Of a DNA stretch of 64,000 bases, positions 8,602-16,980 are shown in pieces (the first letter of the stretch is position 1; every line of letters starts with the position of its first letter). Location of the stretch: contig NZ_SULI01000001.1 of the NCBI RefSeq assembly GCF_005518135.1, positions 186,001 to 250,000 of the forward strand, read 5' to 3'. The DNA comes from Shimia litoralis. GTDB lineage: Bacteria > Pseudomonadota > Alphaproteobacteria > Rhodobacterales > Rhodobacteraceae. The position numbers and the translations under genes are program-made. The notes under the pieces were generated by a model, which was given only the letters and a program-made list of their open reading frames with translations, had not been told where the DNA came from and ran no database searches.

Positions 8602-9603
8602 TTAGAAATCCAGAACAGGGCAGGTGTCGTTGGCGTAATATGATGTGACTTCGATCTCGCCATCGATGATCTTTTGACGCGCCTGATCGACGGATGCCTT
8701 CATGTCATCAGAGACCAATGCAGCGTTGTTCTCATCCAGAGCGTATCCAACACCTTCTTCGGACAGACCCAGAATGGTCACACCACCTGTTTCGACGGCA
8801 TCTCCTGCTTTCATGGCTTCATAAACCGCGACGTCCACACGCTTGAGCATTGAGGTGAGAACCTTGCCCGGATGCAGGTGGTTTTGGTTGCTGTCGACGC
8901 CGATAGACAGAATGCCTTCGTCAGCGGCAGTTTGCAGAACGCCCACACCTGTGCCGCCAGCGGCTGCATACACGACATCTGCGCCTTGCGAGATTTGCGC
9001 CTTGGTCAGTTCAGATCCTTTTACCGGATCGTTCCATGCGGCGGGTGTTGTGCCTGTCATATTGGCAATGATCTTGGCATCAGGGTTCACAGCTTTGACG
9101 CCTTGGGCATAGCCACAACCAAAGTGGCGGATCAAAGGCACGTCCATGCCGCCGACAAATCCGACAGTGCCGGATTTGGACGCCATCGCGGCCATCATAC
9201 CAACCAAATAAGAGCCTTCGTGCTCGGCAAAGCCGATCTGGCGAATGTTTTCGCCTTCAATCCATGTGACATCAATCACCACGAATTTTGTATCGGGATA
9301 GTCAGGCGCGACTGTGGTGAGCGGGTCCGCCATACCAAAGCCCATGGTGATCAGGGGGCTTGCACCCGCTTCTGCAAACCGACGCAAGGCTTGTTCGCGC
9401 TGTGCTTCGGATTGCAGTTCAATCTCGAGGTATTTGCCACCGGTTTCATCCGCCCAACGTTTTGCGCCATTATAGGCCGCTTCGTTAAAGGATTTGTCGA
9501 ACTTGCCACCAAGATCAAAGATCAAGGCAGGTTCGGCCAGCGCAGCGCCAGCTGTCAGGGCCACGGCAGCTGTGGCACCCAGAATTTTGGTCATGAGGGT
9601 CAT
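8602..9603 (-). CDS. BMP family ABC transporter substrate-binding protein
   Basis: A 333-residue periplasmic binding protein of the basic membrane protein (BmpA/PnrA) family, which binds purine or other nucleosides. The signal peptide ends at AGAALA before EP, and the mature part opens with LIFDLGGKFDKSFNEAAYNGAKRW, the family hallmark. There is no lipobox cysteine, so it is a soluble Gram-negative type. The start at 9603 has GGGAG six bases upstream; a start at 9636 adds non-signal residues. It is first in its operon; the promoter should lie in 9604-9775, where I saw no clear operator. Confidence 0.9.
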   Translation of the reverse strand: MTLMTKILGATAAVALTAGAALAEPALIFDLGGKFDKSFNEAAYNGAKRWADETGGKYLEIELQSEAQREQALRRFAEAGASPLITMGFGMADPLTTVAPDYPDTKFVVIDVTWIEGENIRQIGFAEHEGSYLVGMMAAMASKSGTVGFVGGMDVPLIRHFGCGYAQGVKAVNPDAKIIANMTGTTPAAWNDPVKGSELTKAQISQGADVVYAAAGGTGVGVLQTAADEGILSIGVDSNQNHLHPGKVLTSMLKRVDVAVYEAMKAGDAVETGGVTILGLSEEGVGYALDENNAALVSDDMKASVDQARQKIIDGEIEVTSYYANDTCPVLDF

Positions 9604-9775
9604 GTATCTCTCCCAAACGGTGATCGGGCCGGTCATTATCGCGCCAGCCCTTTGAAATCAGACAGATCGTAACAGATCATTCCCAAGTTAGGCCGCAGAG
9701 GTGCACAAGGGTCAACCCGAATTCGACCAAATGGGCAAAAATCAGAGGTAATCAATCAAAATCAATCGGGTGACG

Positions 9776-10189
9776 CTAGGGAAGAGTTTTGGCCATAATC
9801 AGGGCGCCAACATGCAAACCATCAGTGCGGGTGTAATAGTTTGAGCGCGCACCGGTTTTTGCGTACCCAGCAGAGAGATACAGCGCGATTGCCGCGGTGT
9901 TATCTTCGGCGACTTCCAAAAAGGCGGTTGTCGCGCCGCGTTTTTTCGCGGTGTATTCAAATCGCGCAAGCCAATGGCGGGCAAAGCCTTGGCGTCGCAA
10001 GCTTGGTAGCGTTGCCAATGTTAACAATTCGGCTTCATCGGCGATGACGCGCCCCAGTGCAAAGCCAGAATCATCCCCCTCCACAAAACTAAAGTCCGAG
10101 CCCAAAAGATCGGCAAATTCGGCTTCTGCCCAACTGCGTGTGTTCTCGAATGCTGCAGCATGCAGCGTCGCAAGGTCATGGGGGGTCAT
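9776..10189 (-). CDS. rimI: RimI-like GNAT N-acetyltransferase
   Basis: A 137-residue GNAT protein. The acetyl-CoA-binding segment is LATLPSLRRQGFARHWL, a variant of the R/Q-x-x-G-x-G/A motif, followed by FLEVAEDNTAAIALYLSAGY, the conserved RimI core ending in ALYxxxGF/Y. RimI acetylates the N-terminal alanine of ribosomal protein S18. The start was placed at MTPHDLATLH, whose ATGA overlaps the tsaB stop; the much longer upstream reading frame is an Arg/Pro-rich shadow of tsaB. Pairing with tsaB is widespread. Confidence 0.85.
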   Translation of the reverse strand: MTPHDLATLHAAAFENTRSWAEAEFADLLGSDFSFVEGDDSGFALGRVIADEAELLTLATLPSLRRQGFARHWLARFEYTAKKRGATTAFLEVAEDNTAAIALYLSAGYAKTGARSNYYTRTDGLHVGALIMAKTLP

Positions 10190-10776
10190 GGCAATATTTT
10201 CGGGGCTGGATCGCGTGGTGGGGCGGCATCTGCGGCGCGCACATAAAGCGGAGCCGGGCGCACGTATTGCGCTGCGCGTTTGAGGGCGGCGATATGTGCG
10301 ATATTCGCAACCAGCACTGGGGCGGCTGGGGGGCTTAAGGTCGGCATGTCTGACATGACCGGGCCCTCGACCAATTCGGGGACGCTTGATGGGTCTGACG
10401 TCTGAACATACGCACGGTCCCGTGGGGCCGCGACGGCGACACACCACGGTGCAGCATGGCCAAACGCGGTCGCCTCAAAGGTCGATACCCCAACTGCGGG
10501 GATATCCAGCGCCAGTGCCAAGCCCCGTGCGGCGGAGACGGAGATGCGGATGCCGGTGAAGTTTCCAGGGCCAATTCCCACGCCAATGGCGTTGAGATCT
10601 TTCCAGTCTTTGCCAGCCTCGGCCAGAAGCCCCTCTAGCATAGGCATCAGATATTCGGCTTGCCCGCGTGACATTTCTTTGACGTGATGACCGATTACCT
10701 GATCACCGGATACCAAAGCGGCCGCGCAATGCGCGGCCGAAGTGTCAAATCCCAATACCAGTGGTTCAGACGGCAA
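10186..10776 (-). CDS. tsaB: tRNA threonylcarbamoyladenosine biosynthesis protein TsaB
   Basis: A 196-residue TsaB, the partner of TsaD and TsaE in forming t6A37 in ANN-decoding tRNAs. It opens with the ASKHA-fold phosphate loop LGFDTSAAHCAAAL and has the conserved GIGPGNFTGIRISVSAARGLA segment. The start is a TTG with AGAGG about nine bases upstream, and it overlaps the end of the nfu gene by 11 bp. At 196 residues it is slightly shorter than the usual 220-230, mostly in the variable C-terminus. Confidence 0.88.
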   Translation of the reverse strand: MPSEPLVLGFDTSAAHCAAALVSGDQVIGHHVKEMSRGQAEYLMPMLEGLLAEAGKDWKDLNAIGVGIGPGNFTGIRISVSAARGLALALDIPAVGVSTFEATAFGHAAPWCVAVAAPRDRAYVQTSDPSSVPELVEGPVMSDMPTLSPPAAPVLVANIAHIAALKRAAQYVRPAPLYVRAADAAPPRDPAPKILP

Positions 10777-11329
10777 CAGGGCGTACCTCTGTGACTTCGG
10801 GAATATAGTGCCGCAGCAGGTTTTCGATGCCCATTTTCAGGGTCAACGTTGACGACGGGCAACCGGCGCATGCACCTTGCATGTGCAAATAGACCACGCC
10901 GCGATCAAACCCGTGAAACGTAATATCGCCGCCATCTTGGGCGACCGCAGGACGCACACGCGTATCCAAAAGTTCTTTGATCTGGCCAACGATTTCGCCA
11001 TCTGGTCCGTCATGTGCCGCATGGCCTGAAGGCGCGGCGGCTTCGCCTGCCATCACCGGTTGGCCGGATTGGAAATGCTCCATGATCGCGCCAAGAATCG
11101 CGGGTTTGATATGATCCCACTCGGTGGCTTCTGATTTGGTGACTGTGACAAAGTCATTGCCAAAGAACACACCGCTTACGCCGTTGACGGCAAAAATCCG
11201 CGACGCCAGAGGCGACACGCTTGCGCCCTCTGAGGATGGGAAATCTGCAGTGCCAGTTTCAAGCACGGTCTGGCCGGGCAAAAACTTGAGCGTTGCAGGG
11301 TTTGGTGTGGACTCGGTTTGAATAAACAT
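10766..11329 (-). CDS. NifU/Nfu-type iron-sulfur cluster carrier
   Basis: A 187-residue protein with an N-terminal Nfu_N domain (MFIQTESTPNPATLKFLPG) and a C-terminal NifU domain with the cluster-binding CAGCPS motif near residue 160. Such proteins receive a 4Fe-4S cluster from the Suf/Isc scaffold and pass it to apoproteins. The gene is first in nfu-tsaB-rimI. A TTGACA hexamer and a perfect Irr-type element lie just upstream, which fits iron-dependent control of an Fe-S assembly factor. Confidence 0.92.
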   Translation of the reverse strand: MFIQTESTPNPATLKFLPGQTVLETGTADFPSSEGASVSPLASRIFAVNGVSGVFFGNDFVTVTKSEATEWDHIKPAILGAIMEHFQSGQPVMAGEAAAPSGHAAHDGPDGEIVGQIKELLDTRVRPAVAQDGGDITFHGFDRGVVYLHMQGACAGCPSSTLTLKMGIENLLRHYIPEVTEVRPVAV

Positions 11330-11358
11330 GACAGGCGCACCTTTTCTTACGTGCCAAA

Positions 11359-11406
11359 GATATGCGCCTGCGATGGCAAAGTGTCAAGGTTTAGAATTAT
11401 TCTAAA
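11359..11406 (-). promoter_or_regulatory. nfu promoter with Irr/ICE-type iron control element
   Basis: Reading toward nfu, the sequence holds TTTAGAATTATTCTAAA (11390-11406), a perfect inverted repeat of the form TTTAGAA-N3-TTCTAAA. Two bases on is TTGACA (11382-11387), a 17-bp spacer and CATATC (11359-11364) as a weak -10. The inverted repeat equals the published ICE motif bound by Irr in Rhizobiales and Rhodobacterales. Its place directly beside the -35 is seen; binding by Irr is inferred. Confidence 0.72.
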
Positions 11407-11440
11407 TTGGGGCGCTGGTGGTCAGAAATACTCTTTCGCC

Positions 11441-11896
11441 TCAGGTGATGGCCTCCAGCCGCTCTTTGGACAGGTCCCCGGGTACGACAGTAACTGGGAT
11501 GGGGAGGCTGCCGGAATTTCGCGACATCTGGGTCACCAAGGGGCCAGGACCCTTTTTGTCATTTCCAGCGCCAAGCACGAGCACGCCAATTTCGGAATCT
11601 TCACGAATATGGTCCAGAATTTCATCTACGGTTTCGCCTTCGCGTATCACAAGCGTGGGATCGACACCTTGTTTGTCCCGCATCCACTTGGCGAACACCT
11701 CAAAGTGGGCGTGGATACGTTCGCGAGCTTCTTCGCGAAAGACGGCTCCAACCCCAATCCAGTGATTGAACTCGTCAGGCGGAATAATTGATAGAATTTC
11801 CACTCCACCATTGGTGCGCGCAGCCCGCATCGCCGCAAATCGCATTGCATTCAAGCATTCACGACTGTCATCTAAGACGACAAGAAATTTACGCAT
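11441..11896 (-). CDS. Universal stress protein (UspA family)
   Basis: A 151-residue single-domain Usp. It starts MRKFLVVLDDSRECLNAM, and the C-terminal nucleotide-binding loop reads VLVLGAGNDKKGPGPLVTQMSRN, close to the G-2x-G-9x-G(S/T) pattern of ATP-binding Usps, ending PIPVTVVPGDL. AAGGAG precedes the ATG. It lies between the aminotransferase and nfu on the same strand, but the Irr-type promoter in the 111-bp gap suggests separate control from nfu. Confidence 0.88.
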   Translation of the reverse strand: MRKFLVVLDDSRECLNAMRFAAMRAARTNGGVEILSIIPPDEFNHWIGVGAVFREEARERIHAHFEVFAKWMRDKQGVDPTLVIREGETVDEILDHIREDSEIGVLVLGAGNDKKGPGPLVTQMSRNSGSLPIPVTVVPGDLSKERLEAIT

Positions 11897-11955
11897 ACTC
11901 TGTCTCCTTGGAGTTTGAACATGGCGCTAAGCCCGCAATAGCGCAATCCCGAATG

Positions 11956-12831
11956 TCACGTTGACGGTTCTGAAAGTGCCCAGTCCCAATACATATCGCG
12001 CACGCGACGGGTCGTGGATCCGACCTGATATTGCTGATCGTCAAAGGCAGTGACGGGGGTGATTTTGGACATGTTCCCCGTGACGAAGATCTCGTCCGCG
12101 CCCTCAAAATCTTCAAAAGACAGCACGGTTTCATGTACGCGCATGCCATCCGCACGCATGTTCTTGATATGGCGTGCACGGGTGATCCCCGCGAGAAACG
12201 TCCCATTGGGCACGGGTGTAAAGACCTCGCCGTCTTTGACCATAAATACATTGGATGTCGCGGTTTCCGCAACGTTGCCGATGGCGTCTGCGACCAGCGC
12301 ATTTGCAAACCCTTTTGAGCGGGCTTCGGCCAGCATGCGGGCATTGTTCGGATACAGACAGCCTGCTTTGGCATTCACCACCGCGCTTTCCAAAACTGGA
12401 CGTCGAAACCGTGTGCGCGTCAGGGTCGTCGTGCTCTCGGCGGATGCCATTGGAATGGCCTCAAGTGAAATGGCAAAACCTGTGGTGTCTTGGCTTGGGG
12501 CGATTGCACTGGTGGTCATATCAGCGTCGACCCCCCAGTACATTGGGCGAATATACACCGCCTCGGATTTGTCAAAACCCTTCAGGCCCTCTCGGGTGAT
12601 GGCCAGCATATCTTGCGTTGTTACGGTGGGGGCCAGCATCAATGCCTTTGCCGAACGATTGACCCGCGCAAGGTGAGCCTCAAGGTCTGGCGTCAATCCG
12701 TCAAAGAAACGCGCGCCGTCAAACACGGTGGTCCCCAACCAAGCCCCATGATCGGCCGCATTGATGACGGGGATATCGCCGTCATGCCATGTGCCGTTGA
12801 AATAGGTCCGAATCTTTTGCCCGATGGCCAT
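11956..12831 (-). CDS. Class IV (branched-chain type) aminotransferase
   Basis: A 291-residue fold-type IV PLP enzyme. Family marks are FDGARFFDG near residue 38, a Lys in VVNAKAGCLYPNNARML expected to bind PLP, and GNVAETATSNVFMV followed by TPVPNGTFLAGITR. Closest resemblance is to branched-chain amino acid aminotransferases (IlvE), which make Leu, Ile and Val from their keto acids; D-amino-acid aminotransferase or aminodeoxychorismate lyase are less likely. A GGGAG ribosome site lies nine bases before the ATG. No other ilv or leu gene is adjacent. Confidence 0.82.
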   Translation of the reverse strand: MAIGQKIRTYFNGTWHDGDIPVINAADHGAWLGTTVFDGARFFDGLTPDLEAHLARVNRSAKALMLAPTVTTQDMLAITREGLKGFDKSEAVYIRPMYWGVDADMTTSAIAPSQDTTGFAISLEAIPMASAESTTTLTRTRFRRPVLESAVVNAKAGCLYPNNARMLAEARSKGFANALVADAIGNVAETATSNVFMVKDGEVFTPVPNGTFLAGITRARHIKNMRADGMRVHETVLSFEDFEGADEIFVTGNMSKITPVTAFDDQQYQVGSTTRRVRDMYWDWALSEPST

Positions 12832-12951
12832 TGGTATTGCTCCCTCGCTCTGTCGCGGAATGCTAGTCTTGCCCGCTAGCGAGGTCCATATCTAAAGCAC
12901 CGCGAAGGTGGCGAGAGTGCGATGTGGCTGGCGCATCATGCCCGAACGAAA

Positions 12952-12982
12952 TTCCCCTCCGGCGGGGGCGCCGAAGGGGGAA
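12952..12982 (-). terminator. Stem-loop downstream of phoX
   Basis: A strong GC-rich inverted repeat: TTCCCCTCCGGCG pairs with CGCCGAAGGGGGAA around a GGGG loop, giving about 12 base pairs with a mismatch and a bulge. It lies ~40 bp after the phoX stop. On the minus strand it is followed by only three T residues, so it may be a weak or Rho-aided terminator. The remainder of 12832-13021 shows nothing else I can name. Confidence 0.5.
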
Positions 12983-13021
12983 ACGTCATGAAAATTTTCT
13001 GTGGTGAAATGCGTAGGGGGC

Positions 13022-14905
13022 CTAGCCGATTAGGCCACCATCGGTGCGGCGCACCGCAAACACACCCGAACGTGGCACCGAAGAGCCGCCGCGTGGGAAA
13101 TGCGAATTCCCTTTTTCACCAGGATGCTGGATGCCGACAAACATGGTGCGACGGTCAGGTGACCAGCAAAGGCCAGTGACTTCGCATTCTTTGGGGCCGA
13201 CCAAGAAGCGGCGGATTTCACCGGTTGTGGTGTCGCCGCAAAGCATTTGGTTGTTACCCATACCCGCGAAGTTACCTTCATTGGAGTATTTGCCGTCTGT
13301 CTGGATCCACAACAGGCCGGTCGAGTCAAAGGCCATGCCATCTGGGCTGTTGAACATATTGCCAGAGTTGATGTTTTCCGAGCCCGCATAGGCGTCGTCA
13401 TGCACATCTGGGTTGCCTGCCAAAGCATACAGATCCCAAGCAAACCCGTCTGCTGCATGATCGGCATTGTCCGGCACCCAGCGCAGGATTTGACCGTACC
13501 GGTTGTCGTCGCGCGGGTTCGGGCCGTTGACGGATGTATCATCACCGCCTTTGTTGGGCTTCTTGCCGCGGTTTTTGTTGTTGGTCAGCGCAACATAAGA
13601 TTCAACCTTGGTCGGGTTTACGGCAACCCACTCAGGGCGATCCATTGTGGTGGCTCCAACCGAAGAGGCCGCCTGACGGGTGTGAATGCGAATTTCCGCC
13701 TCGGTCATACCAGTGGTGTCTGGTGTCAACGCCAACCATTCGCCCCGCAGGTCATCGTGGAACTTGGCGACATACAGCGCCCCAGTTTCCAGCAAATCGG
13801 AATTGTCGCCAGTTGCTGAATATGTACCTTCGGACACAAAACGGTACAGGAACTCGCCACGTTCGTCATCACCCAGATACACTACGGCTTTGCCATTTGC
13901 GGCTATCACGACTTCTGCGTTTTCGTGTTTGAAACGGCCCAATGCGGTGCGTTTTTTCGGCGTAGAGGTTGGATCGAACGGATCGATTTCTACCACATAG
14001 CCTGCACGGTTCGGCTCGTTCGGGTTCTTTGATACATCAAAGCGCTCGTCGACTTTGGCCCAGCCATATCCCCAGTCTTTTGAGGAAATGCCATACCGCT
14101 TGAGCTCGGCGCTGACAGCGTGATCTTCGTCCGCGGCAGAGAAGTAACCGTTAAAGTTTTCTTCGCACGTCAGATAGGTACCCCAAGGTGTTTCGCCGTT
14201 GCCACAGTTGTTCCATGTGCCCAAGGCCTTTGTGCCACTGGGGTCGGCATCAGTTTTCAAAAGATCATGACCTGCGGCGGGGCCAGTCAATGCGATTTCG
14301 CTGCGCGGTGTGATGCGACGGTTCAGATCGCTATCTTTGACCACTTGCCAATGGCCCGCTGTGTCCTGAGCAACTTCAAACACAGAGATACCGTGGGCCA
14401 TCATGCCCTTTTCGATGTCGTCAGCGTCTGCTGGCTTGCCCTCAGGGCGATTGCCCCAGATTGTCTTGCGGTTGGTGTATTCATTGTTGACGGCCATGAC
14501 GGTGCGACCGTTTTTGGTAAAGGTCGACATGCCGTCGTTGTTATCGCCAAAAGCGCGCGCCTGACTTGCGGCGGTGCCGCGTGTGGCGTCGTCGAATTCT
14601 GGTGTGTCTGAAAACAGTGGGTCACCCCATTGGACAACGGGCTCCCATTCGAAGCCCTTAGGCAATGTGATCGTGTCCGAGGTGTTTGTTGGGATTTGAG
14701 CAAAGCCAAAACGGTCCGCAGCTTGTGCATCGCGTGTCAGGGCTGTTGTCCCCACGAGGAAGCTGCCCAACCCAAAGGTCAAGACACCGCCAAGAAATCC
14801 GCGACGGGACAGAGCCGTATCAACGATTTGGTCAAAATCGGTTTCTTCAGCGCGTGGATTGATCAGTTCATCATGTGCGTCAAATGACAGGTCTTCGCGG
14901 TCCAT
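13022..14905 (-). CDS. PhoX family (DUF839) Tat-exported phosphatase
   Basis: A 627-residue PhoX-type alkaline phosphatase, a Ca/Fe enzyme releasing phosphate from organic phosphoesters in the periplasm or outside. A twin-arginine signal SRRGFLGGVLTFGLGSFLVG is found near residues 33-52. Family features include WNNCGNGETPWGTYLTCEENFNG in the middle and a C-terminal SPDGMAFDSTGLLWIQTDG segment. The start at MDREDLSFD has GGGAG eight bases upstream; the 39-residue upstream extension looks non-coding. TGACA-like repeats upstream may be a Pho box. Marine bacteria commonly use PhoX under phosphate limitation. Confidence 0.88.
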   Translation of the reverse strand: MDREDLSFDAHDELINPRAEETDFDQIVDTALSRRGFLGGVLTFGLGSFLVGTTALTRDAQAADRFGFAQIPTNTSDTITLPKGFEWEPVVQWGDPLFSDTPEFDDATRGTAASQARAFGDNNDGMSTFTKNGRTVMAVNNEYTNRKTIWGNRPEGKPADADDIEKGMMAHGISVFEVAQDTAGHWQVVKDSDLNRRITPRSEIALTGPAAGHDLLKTDADPSGTKALGTWNNCGNGETPWGTYLTCEENFNGYFSAADEDHAVSAELKRYGISSKDWGYGWAKVDERFDVSKNPNEPNRAGYVVEIDPFDPTSTPKKRTALGRFKHENAEVVIAANGKAVVYLGDDERGEFLYRFVSEGTYSATGDNSDLLETGALYVAKFHDDLRGEWLALTPDTTGMTEAEIRIHTRQAASSVGATTMDRPEWVAVNPTKVESYVALTNNKNRGKKPNKGGDDTSVNGPNPRDDNRYGQILRWVPDNADHAADGFAWDLYALAGNPDVHDDAYAGSENINSGNMFNSPDGMAFDSTGLLWIQTDGKYSNEGNFAGMGNNQMLCGDTTTGEIRRFLVGPKECEVTGLCWSPDRRTMFVGIQHPGEKGNSHFPRGGSSVPRSGVFAVRRTDGGLIG

Positions 14906-15095
14906 CCCTGGCTCCCTAGCTTGGTTACAGGCATCCTCTTGATGCTCAACCTGTCTGCTACGCTGCCATGGATTCACTTTTATGTCTTTGATATATCCGT
15001 TTTGTGACAGCACAGCTGACATGCGCTGACGCCGAGCAACGCGAGGCCACGCCCAACCAGAAGAACTGCCGTCCGGCAGTGAAGATGGGCGGGAG

Positions 15096-15119
15096 AGAGC
15101 CCCCGATATCTCGGAGGCT
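15096..15119 (-). terminator. Stem-loop after trpS
   Basis: GAGCCcCCGA pairs with TCGGaGGCTC around a four-base loop, 12 bp after the trpS stop. On the minus strand it is followed by TCTCCC rather than a T run, so it is a plausible but weak terminator. A smaller CTGCC/GGCAG hairpin lies at 15065-15078. Confidence 0.5.
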
Positions 15120-15130
15120 CTAAGGGTGGA

Positions 15131-16165
15131 TCAGGACGAGACCATACCCACAATATCATAGGTTTTCGCCAAAATTGGCGCTGCGATGGCGCGTGCGCGC
15201 GTGGCTCCGTCGCCCAAAATCTTGTCGATCTCGGCTGTATCGTTCATCAAACGCGCCATTTCCGTGGAAATCGGTGCAAGCTTTGCAACAGCAAGGTCCG
15301 CCAGCATGGGCTTGAATTCGGAAAATTGCTTGCCGCCGACATCACGCAGAACCTCTTCGACCGTCATGTCAGCAAGGGCCGCATAGATATTGATGAGGTT
15401 ACGGGCATCCGCGCGCGCCTCCAATCCTTTGGCTTCAGAGGGCAGGGCATCCGGGTCGGTTTTGGCTTTGCGGATTTTCTTGGCGATCGTATCTGCATCA
15501 TCCGTCATATTCAGGCGTGATGCATCAGACGGATCAGATTTTGACATCTTCTTTGATCCGTCGCGCAAGCTCATGACGCGGGTTGCCGTGCCTTCAATGA
15601 CGGGCTCGGTGATCGGGAAGAAATCGACACCAAAGTCGTGGTTGAATTTGGTGGCAATGTCGCGTGTCAGTTCCAGATGCTGTTTCTGGTCATCGCCCAC
15701 AGGCACATGGGTCGCGTGATATACCAAGATATCTGCCGCCATCAGCGCGGGATAGGCAAATAGCCCCAAAGACGCATTTTGGGCATTCTTGCCCGCCTTG
15801 TCCTTGAACTGTGTCATGCGTTGCATCCAACCCATGCGCGCCACACAATTGAAGATCCAAGCAAGCTGGGAATGCTCGGGAACTTGCGACTGATTGAACA
15901 AGATCGATTTTGCAGGGTCCAGGCCTGACGCAATAAATCCGGCACAGAGTTCACGTGTGGCATGTTTCAACTTGGCAGGGTCCTGCCAGACGGTAATCGC
16001 GTGTAAATCTACCATGCAATATACGGTTTCGATGCCGGTATTTTGCATGTCGACAAACCGCTTCATGGCACCAAGATAATTGCCGAGATGCAAGTCGCCA
16101 GAAGGCTGGATGCCAGAAAAGACACGTGGGGCGAAGCTGGAAGACGTTTGGACCGCCTCAGTCAT
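15131..16165 (-). CDS. trpS: Tryptophanyl-tRNA synthetase
   Basis: A 344-residue class I synthetase that charges tRNA-Trp. The HIGH-type motif appears as [18 protein letters not shown] near residues 17-34 and the KMSKS motif as [14 protein letters not shown] near residue 208. It includes the [17 protein letters not shown] segment that recognises Trp/adenylate in bacterial TrpRS. The ATG is separated by 72 bp from the divergent rhomboid-like gene. Confidence 0.96.
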   Translation of the reverse strand: MTEAVQTSSSFAPRVFSGIQPSGDLHLGNYLGAMKRFVDMQNTGIETVYCMVDLHAITVWQDPAKLKHATRELCAGFIASGLDPAKSILFNQSQVPEHSQLAWIFNCVARMGWMQRMTQFKDKAGKNAQNASLGLFAYPALMAADILVYHATHVPVGDDQKQHLELTRDIATKFNHDFGVDFFPITEPVIEGTATRVMSLRDGSKKMSKSDPSDASRLNMTDDADTIAKKIRKAKTDPDALPSEAKGLEARADARNLINIYAALADMTVEEVLRDVGGKQFSEFKPMLADLAVAKLAPISTEMARLMNDTAEIDKILGDGATRARAIAAPILAKTYDIVGMVSS

Positions 16166-16237
16166 GGGATTTCTCCGTCTGGATTAAAAGGTTCTGTTGC
16201 CTTACCCATGGCATTAATCGCCGTCAAGGAGAGCAGT

Positions 16238-16927
16238 ATGCACCAAGAAACCGAGAAACAGAGTCCGATAAATCCGTTGCCACCTGTCGTGGTGGCGCTG
16301 TTCTTGCTGATCATCGGCATTGAAATAGTGTTCTGGCTCGGCAGCCAAGGCATCATTGGCGGGCCATCCGCGGTCGGATGGCGCTTGGCCGCCTTACAAA
16401 AATACGCGTTCATCGCAGAGGTCTTTCGCTGGATGCTCGACAGTGGCGTGTGGCCGGTCGAGCATCTTATTCGCTGTGTGACCTATCTGTTCGTGCATGC
16501 AAACCTGACCCACGCGGCCTTTGCCGGGGTGCTATTGCTGGCGATGGGAAAAATGGTCGGAGAGGTATTTTCCGCCATTGCCACATTGGCGGTGTTTATT
16601 CTGTCGGGTGTGATTGGTGCCTTGGTCTATGCGATGGTCTGGTCGCATGGGGCCCTTTTGATTGGGGCCTATCCCGGTGTGTATGGCCTGATCGGGGCAT
16701 TCACATTTCTGCTGTGGACACGGCTTGGGGAAATGGGGGCCAATCAGGCCCGCGCATTTTCCCTGATTGGTATTCTTGTTGGAATACAATTGTTGTTTGG
16801 GCTGATCTTCGGTGGCAACGGTGATTGGGTTGCGGATGTCGCCGGATTTGCCACAGGGTTCTTGATGTCGTTCTTTTTGGCTCCTGGGGGATGGGCGAAA
16901 ATTCGAAGCTATATCCGCCGTCAGTGA
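16238..16927 (+). CDS. Rhomboid-like membrane protein lacking the catalytic dyad
   Basis: A 229-residue polytopic protein with about six hydrophobic spans. It aligns by eye with rhomboid proteases: FVHANLTH at residues 85-92, GAYPGVYGLIGAF at 143-155 where active rhomboids have GxSG, and ADVAGF at 199-204 where they have AHxxGF. The serine is replaced by Pro146 and the histidine by Asp200, so proteolysis is not expected. The start has GGAG seven bases upstream; earlier in-frame starts lie inside trpS. It may act like iRhom/derlin pseudoproteases in binding membrane clients (inference). Confidence 0.78.
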   Translation: MHQETEKQSPINPLPPVVVALFLLIIGIEIVFWLGSQGIIGGPSAVGWRLAALQKYAFIAEVFRWMLDSGVWPVEHLIRCVTYLFVHANLTHAAFAGVLLLAMGKMVGEVFSAIATLAVFILSGVIGALVYAMVWSHGALLIGAYPGVYGLIGAFTFLLWTRLGEMGANQARAFSLIGILVGIQLLFGLIFGGNGDWVADVAGFATGFLMSFFLAPGGWAKIRSYIRRQ

Positions 16928-16938
16928 TGCGCGTAAAA

Positions 16939-16965
16939 AGGGCGTACAGCAGCACTGTACGCCCT
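16939..16965 (-). terminator. Intrinsic terminator of the HdeD-like gene
   Basis: AGGGCGTACAG and CTGTACGCCCT form a perfect 11-bp stem with a five-base loop. On the minus strand it runs into TTTTT, a good intrinsic terminator for the gene ending at 16981. It lies 12 bp after the rhomboid-like stop, so it can also end that convergent transcript. Confidence 0.85.
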
Positions 16966-16980
16966 CATCATCTGACCTGT

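Noticed and set aside
8872-9672. 266-residue open frame opposite the BMP binding-protein gene
   Set aside because: Shadow of a conserved gene, rich in Cys and His, with no family motif.
9745-9770. AATCAAT direct repeats before the BMP operon
   Set aside because: Two or three short AT-rich repeats without symmetry or a known regulator match; likely chance.
10190-10447. N-terminal extension of rimI by 86 residues
   Set aside because: Arg/Pro-rich shadow of tsaB; the ATGA overlap at 10186-10189 is the usual coupled start.
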